Shown one piece after another: positions 17,550 through 24,890 of a DNA stretch of 64,000 bases. The stretch spans positions 1 to 64,000 of the forward strand of contig JBJOMN010000007.1 in the NCBI GenBank assembly GCA_046052345.1, written 5' to 3'. Made by a program: the position numbers and the translations under genes. Origin of the DNA: Pollutiaquabacter sp046052345. GTDB taxonomy: Bacteria > Bacteroidota > Bacteroidia > AKYH767-A > 2013-40CM-41-45. The notes below the pieces were generated by a model. The model saw nothing but the letters and a program-made list of their open reading frames with translations, was not told the origin of the DNA and did no database searches. The number at the start of each line of letters is the position of its first letter. Positions within the stretch are counted from its first letter, which is position 1.

Positions 17550-20048
17550 ATGCCGTACCGGTCTTTTCGATTCCTATTCCTGCTTGTCTCCTTTTATGCT
17601 GCCGCACAAACTGCGCAAGCTGCTACAGAGCCTACGGTGGCTGCGTCCAACCTGACTGTGTTTGTGAATTGCGGGCAGTTCGATATCGTATGGACCAGCG
17701 GAAACGGCTATCAGCGATTGGTCCTCGTTTCCGGCAATCCGATCGGTTCCTCCCAGCTTCCTGTTGACGGAATCGCCTACTCTGCCAATTCTGTTTACGG
17801 TTCAGGTGCTACCATCAACGGGGCCTACGTTGTCTGGTCGAACAGCGGGTCGAGTATCACCGTCACCGGACTGACCAACAACCAGACGTATTACGTGGCT
17901 GTTTTCGAATACAACGGCAACGGATCGGGTATCAATTATCTCACCTCTACGTATCCTTCCGCCAGCGCCACTCCGATCGGAGTCAATGTCAATGTGACCT
18001 CCAACAAGTCCACGATGTGCAGCGGAGAAACCGCCACGCTCAGCGCACACAGCAACGGGGCCATCGCCTTCACGTGGAATCCCACCACCAATCTTACGAC
18101 CTTCGTAGATTCGGTCGCCCAGGTGAATCCTTCCACCAGTGCGGCCTACACTGTGACAGCCTATGATGCCAGCGGTTGCACGGCTACGGCTTCGTTTTCC
18201 ATCACAGTCAATCCTACTCCCACGGTGACTTTAGGGACATTTGCCAACACCTGCACGAATTCCCCGCCGGTCGTCCTGTCCGGCGGATCTCCGTCCGGCG
18301 GAACCTACAGCGGGCAGGGAGTCACGGGAACCACGTTTTCCTCCACGACCTCCGGCACATTCAATATCATCTATTCCTATACCAACAGTTCCGGGTGTAC
18401 CGATCGCGATACTTCCACGATTCGTGTCAACTCCGCCCCTGCTGTCACACTCAGTTCCTTTTCCTCGAAATGCATCAATGCGTCCCCTTTCGCACTTACG
18501 GGAGGAAGTCCCTCGGGCGGCACGTATTCCGGAGTGGGGGTTTCAAACAACACTTTTTATCCCCTTGTCGCCGGGGTGGGTTCGACGACGATCATCTACT
18601 CCTATACGTCTTCCACCACCGGTTGCAGTAATAACGCATCAAGAAACCTGACTGTGGCGGACACGACCTTTGTGACGCAATCCGCCTTTCCTAGCGTTTG
18701 CGAAGATTTCAGTCCCTTTCAGCTGACCGGTTCTTCTCCTTCCGGAGGGGTTTATTCCGGTACCGGAGTTTCCGGAACTTCAACGTTTACCCCATCCGTC
18801 GCCGGTCCGGGCACCTTCAATATCACCTATCGTTATACCTCCACCAACAGTTGTGTCAGCTCTGTAACGCAGCAGCTGACGGTTTACCCGCTGCCTACGG
18901 TCACGTTCACCGCCCCTCCTGCATTCTGCAGCAACAACGGAAACGTATTGCTGTCCGGCGGATTGCCCAACGGAGGTTTTTATACCGGAACGTATGTTTC
19001 CAATAACTACTTCAATACCGTTTCCAGCGGCTCCGGACAATTCCAGATCAATTACAGTTACACCAACGGAAACGGCTGTTCGAACACCACCAACGGCACG
19101 GTCAGTGTGAACCAGTCTCCGGTCGTAAGTCTTCCTGCCATTCCTCCCCTCTGCGCAAACAGTCAGCCGTTTTCCCTGAACACGGCTTCTCCCTCCGGGG
19201 GATATTATTACGGCGACGGCATCGTGGCAAACCAGTTCTTCCCCGCACTTGCTGACACTGCATCGGTCCGTATCTTTTACTCGTATACGGACAACAACGG
19301 ATGTTCCGGTCTTGATTCCGCGGATATCGCCATCCGTCCCGTTCCGGAGGCCACCTTGCCCTCCTTCCCCAGCCGTTGTGTGAACATCGGTCCCTATCCG
19401 CTTAGCGGCGGACTGCCGGCAGGCGGCAGCTATTTCGGTCGCGGTGTAGCGAACAGTATTTTCTATTCGGCGGTGGCCGGGGTTGGGGTCGATTCGGTTT
19501 TTTATACGTTCACCGACACAAACGGCTGCACCGATACGGCACTCAGCACCATCACTGTGTTCCCGTTCAATACTGTGAATGTCGGACCGGACACCACCAT
19601 TTGCAGCAATGATAATATCGTCCTGGATGCGGGGAATCCCGGCTGTACGTATCTGTGGTCCACCGGCGCGACCACCCAAACCATCACCGCCGACTCCACG
19701 GGGCGCGGTCTGGGCACGTTCCTGTTCTGGGTCAAAGTCACCAATGCCTATACCTGTTTCAACCGGGACAGCACCTATGTCACGATTTCCTCTTGCGTAG
19801 GATTGTTTTCCGAGCCTTTAGGGTTGAAGGGCATCAGCCTTTACCCCAATCCGTTTTCCGGTCAGACGGTCATCGAACTCGAACGGGCGATGGAGCTGAC
19901 TGTATCGGACATGAGCGGCCGCATCGTGTTGCAGCAGGCCCTTCCCCGCGGAAAAAACTTTGTCGGGGAAACGCTTGAGAAGGGCGTTTATTTCGCCACC
20001 TTCCGCGCCGACGGTCGAAGCGCAGGACTGCGATTCATAAAGCAGTAA
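17550..20048 (+). CDS. secreted multi-repeat (Ig-like) protein, T9SS sorted
   Basis: 832 residues from ATG 17550 (MPYRSFRFLFLLVSFYAAAQ). The signal peptide ends near AAA-QT or TAQA. Residues ~25-145 resemble a fibronectin type III-like unit (SITVTGLTNNQTYYVAVFEYNG). A PKD/Ig-like unit with STMCSGETATLSAHS follows. Then come six ~74-residue repeats of the form P-x-V-T-L-x-x-F-x-x-x-C ... GGSPSGGTYSGxGV ... IxYSYTxxxGC, each with two or more Cys. A final unit begins VNVGPDTTICSNDNIVLDAG, and the last ~78 residues are a type A sorting domain (ISLYPNPFSGQTVI, GVYFATF). It looks like a surface adhesin or stalk. It converges on the next gene with only four bases between stops. Confidence 0.75.
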   Translation: MPYRSFRFLFLLVSFYAAAQTAQAATEPTVAASNLTVFVNCGQFDIVWTSGNGYQRLVLVSGNPIGSSQLPVDGIAYSANSVYGSGATINGAYVVWSNSGSSITVTGLTNNQTYYVAVFEYNGNGSGINYLTSTYPSASATPIGVNVNVTSNKSTMCSGETATLSAHSNGAIAFTWNPTTNLTTFVDSVAQVNPSTSAAYTVTAYDASGCTATASFSITVNPTPTVTLGTFANTCTNSPPVVLSGGSPSGGTYSGQGVTGTTFSSTTSGTFNIIYSYTNSSGCTDRDTSTIRVNSAPAVTLSSFSSKCINASPFALTGGSPSGGTYSGVGVSNNTFYPLVAGVGSTTIIYSYTSSTTGCSNNASRNLTVADTTFVTQSAFPSVCEDFSPFQLTGSSPSGGVYSGTGVSGTSTFTPSVAGPGTFNITYRYTSTNSCVSSVTQQLTVYPLPTVTFTAPPAFCSNNGNVLLSGGLPNGGFYTGTYVSNNYFNTVSSGSGQFQINYSYTNGNGCSNTTNGTVSVNQSPVVSLPAIPPLCANSQPFSLNTASPSGGYYYGDGIVANQFFPALADTASVRIFYSYTDNNGCSGLDSADIAIRPVPEATLPSFPSRCVNIGPYPLSGGLPAGGSYFGRGVANSIFYSAVAGVGVDSVFYTFTDTNGCTDTALSTITVFPFNTVNVGPDTTICSNDNIVLDAGNPGCTYLWSTGATTQTITADSTGRGLGTFLFWVKVTNAYTCFNRDSTYVTISSCVGLFSEPLGLKGISLYPNPFSGQTVIELERAMELTVSDMSGRIVLQQALPRGKNFVGETLEKGVYFATFRADGRSAGLRFIKQ
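18214..19557 (+). repeat. six tandem ~222-bp coding repeats
   Basis: Units begin near 18214, 18436, 18661, 18892, 19117 and 19340. Each encodes GGxPxGGxYxGxGV-type sequence. They are diverged in DNA and in frame, so they reflect old domain duplication rather than recent slippage. Confidence 0.7.
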
Positions 20049-20052
20049 CCTT

Positions 20053-21384
20053 TCAGCGAGCGATGACCACCGGGACTGCTTGTGTGGCGGATGCGGTGAC
20101 CAATCGTAAAGAATAATTTCCGGCAGGCAATCCGTCCAGATCGAACAGCTCTGAACCGGCCGACGAATCCTTGAAAGTCCTTACGGTCACCTGTCTCCCT
20201 GATTCATCCAGCAGTTCCAGTCGTACTGCTGATCCTGCTTCGCTTTTCCAATCCGCACGGAACGAACCCGACGAAGGATTAGGATATACCATCAGCGTGA
20301 CAGGGTTGACCGACTTTTCCTCGGGTCGGTCATAGACGACCTTCACGGAGTTCATTGTATTCCCGGAACTGTCCCTGTAGGAGGTGATGACCGTCGCCGG
20401 TGTTTTTCCGTCCGGACCGTATTCGATGGCGTAACGGACGTCGGCGACCGTGTCCCAGCGTGCATACCTATTAGAGTAACTCAGTTGAGACATTCGCAGG
20501 AGGTTGCCGTTGGCATCGCTCTCCAATTCATTCAGATGAGCGCCGCGATCATCCCGGGGCTCCACCATTTCACCAAGGAAGGATTCTACAGCGCCGTTTT
20601 TTTCGCTGCGGTCGCGTCGGAAAATCACCCACCGGCCGTCTCGGTACAGGCTTGACGTAAACGGCGTGAACTCCTTCTGCTCGTTGCTCACACACGAATA
20701 CCTGAACACAGGAGACAGTCCTGAGAACCCGGCTGCGAAAACGGATTCCGTGATAGAGATAAGCCGGTCTTCGCGGTACTCGAGGCGACTGATTACATCG
20801 TTGTTCCTGGCAAAACCTTCGTAGGAAGAAGCGGTTACGGTAAGCAGCCGCCCGTCTTCGTCGCGGTAGAGTTTCCACCATCGCATCGAAGCTGTTTTCC
20901 AGCTGTCACCCTCCAGCACTGTCAGGCTGTCCTTCAAAAGGATTCCGGCTGCATCATACGTGTAATATTCTTGCTGATGTTGATCCTCGGAAGTTGAACG
21001 TATTGCCTGCGTCATTCGGCCATCGTCGTCATACATGTAGCCGAAGGAAGCGATAGTCCGTCGCGATTCGCGATCGAAATGCGATTCGCTTTTCAAACGC
21101 CCTGTCTTGTCGAATTCGCGCCTGGAGGAGTAGCGGTAGGTCCAGCCATCTTTGCCTGACCAGAAGTAGTAATCGGCAATGGAAGCATGGTCCTGGACGC
21201 AAGGAACAGGGTTTTCCCATCGGCGGTACGGTACGGGCAGATTGATAGAGGCAGGTCGGTCGCCTCTGGGATCGAAACGCAATACCCCATCCTCCGCCGA
21301 TCGCCTCATGGAAGGAGATTGGGCGAACGCATCCGCGGCGAAAACGCTGAAAGCCGCCAGCAATAAGGGGAAGCGCACGTTCAT
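20053..21384 (-). CDS. secreted YD-like repeat protein, T9SS sorted
   Basis: 443 residues from ATG 21384 (MNVRFPLLLAAFSVFAADAF), chosen because it starts the signal peptide; an in-frame extension to 21408 adds eight residues in front of it. Cleavage is likely at AFA-QSPS. The middle has several YD/RHS-like strands: REFDKTGRLKSES, YMYDDDGRMTQA, YTYDAAGILLKDS, YRDEDGRLLTVT, EYGPDGKTPATV. These are far fewer than in a true RHS shell. The last ~75 residues are a type A sorting domain (LMVYPNPSSGSFRA, LLDESGRQVTV, GNYSLRLV). Function is unknown; it is secreted by the T9SS. It is divergent from psuK. Confidence 0.7.
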   Translation of the reverse strand: MNVRFPLLLAAFSVFAADAFAQSPSMRRSAEDGVLRFDPRGDRPASINLPVPYRRWENPVPCVQDHASIADYYFWSGKDGWTYRYSSRREFDKTGRLKSESHFDRESRRTIASFGYMYDDDGRMTQAIRSTSEDQHQQEYYTYDAAGILLKDSLTVLEGDSWKTASMRWWKLYRDEDGRLLTVTASSYEGFARNNDVISRLEYREDRLISITESVFAAGFSGLSPVFRYSCVSNEQKEFTPFTSSLYRDGRWVIFRRDRSEKNGAVESFLGEMVEPRDDRGAHLNELESDANGNLLRMSQLSYSNRYARWDTVADVRYAIEYGPDGKTPATVITSYRDSSGNTMNSVKVVYDRPEEKSVNPVTLMVYPNPSSGSFRADWKSEAGSAVRLELLDESGRQVTVRTFKDSSAGSELFDLDGLPAGNYSLRLVTASATQAVPVVIAR

Positions 21385-21469
21385 AACTTTTAAGATACGA
21401 AAAAGCAAGAAAAAGTGGTAACCTATCGGATTTATTTTGGCGAAGAAGGTATATAGGTCGGGAAGGAGG

Positions 21470-21477
21470 CATATTTG
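21470..21477 (+). promoter_or_regulatory. probable -7 element CATATTTG (psuK)
   Basis: One mismatch from TAnnTTTG, 27 bases upstream of the psuK ATG. The same ATATTTGC core occurs before hrpB (7367-7374, minus strand). Confidence 0.4.
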
Positions 21478-21504
21478 CTTGGGAAAATACGATATTTACG
21501 GCGC

Positions 21505-22425
21505 ATGAATCAGTTATCACGGTCCCCGGTGGTGTGCGTCGGCGCTTCTTTGGTAGACCTCACCTTCCGGTGCGAGCAGGAGCCGGTACCTTTCACTTCC
21601 AATCCTTCCCGGATGCATCGCAGTCCGGGGGGTGTGGTGCGTAACATAGCCCACCATCTTGCGCTGCTCAAGGTGCCTGTCGAACTGGTCACCGTTTTCG
21701 GAAACGATCCGGACGGACACTGGCTGGCGGCGCAGTGCAAAGAAGCCGGTATCGGCCTTGAACACATTCTCTTGGCAGAAGAGACCACCGGCACCTTCGC
21801 ATCCATCGCTACGCCCTCCGGTGATTTGCACATCGGCGCAGTCACCTCCGAAACGGATCGTTTACTGACCATCGACTTCTTCGTCTCCCGTTCAGAGGTA
21901 CTGCGGAAGGCAGCCGTCGTCATCGCCGACTGCAACCTGTCGGTGGAGGCGCTACGCTGGCTGATGCGATTCTGCATCGAACATCATGTTCCGCTGATCG
22001 TAGAGACCGTTTCCATCCCCAAGGCACGACGCCTTCGTGAAGCGTTGCCGGGGAAATTATTACTGGTGAAACCCAATCGCGAGGAGCTTGCCGTATTCGA
22101 ACAGGATACGCACGTCACACCCGAGGAAAAGATCGCGCATCTCCATGCGCTCGGATTCAGGAATGTATGGCTGAGCAGAGGAGCGGAGGGATCGTTGTTC
22201 TCAGACGGATCCTCCATGGTTGCGATTCCTGCTCCCCGGGTACATGTACGTGATGTGAACGGCGCCGGTGATGCCTCCCTGGCCGGCTGGGTATATGCCT
22301 GGCTAAACGGCAAGGACGGACTTACTTGTGTGCGTTACGGTCATGCGGCCGCGGCTTGCCTTCTTGAAGTTGTCGGCGCCGTACGCAATGACCTGTCGCC
22401 TGCGCTTCTCGAACAACGCATCTGA
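21505..22425 (+). CDS. psuK: pseudouridine kinase, PfkB family
   Basis: 306 residues from ATG 21505. PfkB carbohydrate-kinase signatures are present: SPGGVVRNIAHHLA near residues 35-50, matching the G-G-x-x-R-N form typical of PsuK, and the C-terminal DVNGAGDASLAG with the catalytic Asp and the GAGD anion hole. NREEL and WLSRGAEGS are also typical. It phosphorylates pseudouridine to pseudouridine 5'-phosphate with ATP in the cytoplasm. Its stop overlaps the start of psuG by one base (TGATG), so the two are translationally coupled. That pairing supports PsuK over other PfkB sugar kinases. Confidence 0.85.
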   Translation: MNQLSRSPVVCVGASLVDLTFRCEQEPVPFTSNPSRMHRSPGGVVRNIAHHLALLKVPVELVTVFGNDPDGHWLAAQCKEAGIGLEHILLAEETTGTFASIATPSGDLHIGAVTSETDRLLTIDFFVSRSEVLRKAAVVIADCNLSVEALRWLMRFCIEHHVPLIVETVSIPKARRLREALPGKLLLVKPNREELAVFEQDTHVTPEEKIAHLHALGFRNVWLSRGAEGSLFSDGSSMVAIPAPRVHVRDVNGAGDASLAGWVYAWLNGKDGLTCVRYGHAAAACLLEVVGAVRNDLSPALLEQRI

Positions 22426-23345
22426 TGATGGCCCATCCTTTACTGCACTTTTCGGACGAAGTCAGGCAGGCGATCGATGCCGGCACCCCTGTCGTCGCTT
22501 TGGAATCGACCATCATCGCTCACGGCATGCCTTATCCGCAGAATGTGGAGACGGCACGTACTGTCGAGAAGATCATCAGGGACAGCGGTGCTGTTCCGGC
22601 AACAATCGCCGTGTTGGGCGGAGAGCCCTGTATCGGTTTGTCTGATTCCCGGCTGGAATATCTGGGACGTGCTGAGCACGTATTGAAATCGAGTATTCGC
22701 GACCTTCCTTACATCGTTTCACATCGGCTGGACGGCGCCACTACGGTAGCCGCCACGATGCGACTCGCCTCTCTGGCCGGCATCAGGGTCTTTGTCACCG
22801 GAGGAATCGGAGGCGTGCACCGCGGTGCGGAAAAATCCATGGACATCTCCGCCGATCTCACGGAAATGGGGCAGACGGACGTAGCGGTCGTTTCCGCCGG
22901 CGTCAAATCCATACTTGATATCGGACTTACCCTCGAATATCTGGAGACGCTCGGAGTTCCTGTCGTTACGTATGGAAGCGACGAGTTCCCTAGTTTTTAT
23001 TCACGACGGAGCGGATTCAGGACACCATTACGTCTCGATTCGCCCTCGGAAATCGCAGCAATCATGACTGCCAAATGGAATATGGGAATCAAGGGTTCTG
23101 TGCTGATCGCCAATCCCGTACCAGCCGAACAGGAAGTGCCTTTTGAGATCATGGAGCAGCATATCACAGCGGCTCTTGCTGCTGCGGATGAACAGCGCAT
23201 AACCGGGAAGGAGACCACACCGTTCCTGCTGAAATACATTGCGGGGATAACCGGCGGAGAGAGTCTGGCAGCCAACATCGCCCTGGTGAAACATAATGCG
23301 CGTCTTGGCGCGGAAATAGCATGGTGTCTGGCCGGCAGAAACTAG
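22425..23345 (+). CDS. psuG: pseudouridine-5'-phosphate glycosidase
   Basis: 306 residues from ATG 22425 (a second ATG follows at 22428), the usual family length. Conserved features are VVALESTIIAHGMPYPQN with the catalytic Glu, KSSIRDLPYIV, FVTGGIGGVHRG, DISADLTEM with the metal-binding Asp region, VSAGVKSILDIG with the Lys that forms the adduct with the sugar, and NIALVKHNA. It breaks the C-C glycosidic bond of pseudouridine 5'-phosphate to give uracil and ribose 5-phosphate. Together with psuK it forms the known two-step pseudouridine salvage route. The uracil and ribose 5-phosphate can feed pyrimidine salvage and the pentose phosphate pathway. Confidence 0.93.
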   Translation: MMAHPLLHFSDEVRQAIDAGTPVVALESTIIAHGMPYPQNVETARTVEKIIRDSGAVPATIAVLGGEPCIGLSDSRLEYLGRAEHVLKSSIRDLPYIVSHRLDGATTVAATMRLASLAGIRVFVTGGIGGVHRGAEKSMDISADLTEMGQTDVAVVSAGVKSILDIGLTLEYLETLGVPVVTYGSDEFPSFYSRRSGFRTPLRLDSPSEIAAIMTAKWNMGIKGSVLIANPVPAEQEVPFEIMEQHITAALAAADEQRITGKETTPFLLKYIAGITGGESLAANIALVKHNARLGAEIAWCLAGRN

Positions 23346-23589
23346 TTTGAACATAGCTGCTCTGTATAAAAAGGATTCATGGAGAGAGGTCTCCCGGCTG
23401 AGTCTCGGACGGAATCATTACTTTCATATCGCTCCGGTTCAGACAGGATCATGTGCTATTGCAGCGTCCATCTTCCTTCCATTCAAAGGAACAATCGTTT
23501 GTCCTTTTAACCCGGCGTTTCAAGACATCTTCAAACTTCGACATCCTGCATCAAGCGGCTGCTAAAGACCTTCAAATTCCTTTCAGAAA

Positions 23590-24831
23590 ATGTCTGTTAC
23601 CGACCAACTCCATCGACATCCGCTGAACAAGGCAGTAGTGATCGCCGGTCTGGGATTTTTCGTGGATGCTTTCGACCTCCTTTTGTTCAATGTACTGAGG
23701 ATACCTTCCCTGAGGGAACTTGGTTTTGACGGAGATGCTCTGACACGTGAAGGAGAGTTCCTGCTTTCGATGCAGATGCTGGGAATGATCATAGGCGGAA
23801 TCATCAGCGGCATGTTGGGAGACCGGCGAGGCAGGGTGTACGTGCTTTTCGGAAGCATCCTGCTTTACTCTTTGGCGAATCTTGCGAATGCCATGGTCCA
23901 GGATGTACATACATATTCCTGGCTGCGGTTCTTTGCCGGGTTGGGTCTTGCCGGCGAACTCGGAGCCGGCATCTCCCTGGTCGGGGAGAGCATGACCATT
24001 GAGCGAAGGGGTTACGGCACAATCCTGGTCGCCACGTTAGGTGCTAGCGGAGCCGTCGCTGCCGGACTGGCCGGAGACCTGCTTCCCTGGAGGACCACCT
24101 ATGTAGTGGCCGGATCCGCAGGACTGTTGTTGCTTTTGCTGAGAGTGACGGCCCTGGAGTCAGGCCTTTACAACGCACTTCATACTCGTCAGGATATCCG
24201 AAAAGGATCCTTCAAAGTCCTTTTCGCTTCCAAGGAACGCAGCCTGCGTTATCTCTCCTTCGTGCTGATCGGCATACCGGTCTGGTACAGTGTCGGCATG
24301 CTTGTGAACCTCACGCCGGAACTGGCCCGACTGACCGGCGTCGAGGGGATCGGTCCTGCGACATGTTTCATTTTGTGCCAGATAGGAGTGGTGACCGGCG
24401 ACCTGAGCAGCGGCCTGCTCAGCCAGCGACTGAAGACCAGGAAGCAAGTACTCTTGGCATACCTGCTTTTCGCTGCATTGGTCGCGGCACTTTTCTTCCT
24501 GTTGCTCGGAACTGTGAACAGCCCTTGGCTCTTCAAGGCAATGGCGCTGCTGCTCGGTCTGGGATGCGGCTATCTCTCGGTCTTTGTCACCACTGTGGCG
24601 GAATCCTTCGGCACCAATCTCCGTGTCACGGCTACCTCCACTGTCACCAATTTCATGCGAGGTGCCGTGACCCTGCTTATTCCTCTTCGGATATGGCTTT
24701 CAGGAACATTTTCGCTTTCCCTTCAGGATAGCCTGGCGGTTGTCGGAATCCTGGTATTCATTCCCGCGCTCCTTGCAGCTCTCCGGATAGCTGATTCCTA
24801 TGGTAAATCCTTGGATTTCTTGGAGGATTGA
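23590..24831 (+). CDS. MFS transporter
   Basis: 413 residues from ATG 23590, with about 12 hydrophobic segments. The first (AGLGFFVDAFDLLLFNVL) carries the F-x-D-x-F-D pattern of sugar/acid symporter-type MFS proteins. Motif A is GMLGDRRGRVYVLFG (about residues 74-88), and a second loop has ESMTIERRGYGT. It lies in the inner membrane and probably uses the proton gradient. The substrate cannot be read from sequence. It follows psuG on the same strand after a 244-bp gap in which I see no gene, so a role in uptake of pseudouridine or its products is possible but unproven. Confidence 0.8.
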   Translation: MSVTDQLHRHPLNKAVVIAGLGFFVDAFDLLLFNVLRIPSLRELGFDGDALTREGEFLLSMQMLGMIIGGIISGMLGDRRGRVYVLFGSILLYSLANLANAMVQDVHTYSWLRFFAGLGLAGELGAGISLVGESMTIERRGYGTILVATLGASGAVAAGLAGDLLPWRTTYVVAGSAGLLLLLLRVTALESGLYNALHTRQDIRKGSFKVLFASKERSLRYLSFVLIGIPVWYSVGMLVNLTPELARLTGVEGIGPATCFILCQIGVVTGDLSSGLLSQRLKTRKQVLLAYLLFAALVAALFFLLLGTVNSPWLFKAMALLLGLGCGYLSVFVTTVAESFGTNLRVTATSTVTNFMRGAVTLLIPLRIWLSGTFSLSLQDSLAVVGILVFIPALLAALRIADSYGKSLDFLED

Positions 24832-24890
24832 GCGCAATCGTACAACTTTTCCGTTCTTTCGTTTGTTCTGCTTCGTCCCCCCAACGCACC

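Noticed and set aside
18214..19557. Regular repeats that could suggest a CRISPR array
   Set aside because: Unit length is ~222 bp, the frame is open throughout, and the repeats are protein domains with low DNA identity.
23347..23565. 72-codon frame between psuG and the MFS gene
   Set aside because: It would need a TTG start, has no recognisable feature and its composition is unlike neighbouring genes; the gap is better read as untranslated.
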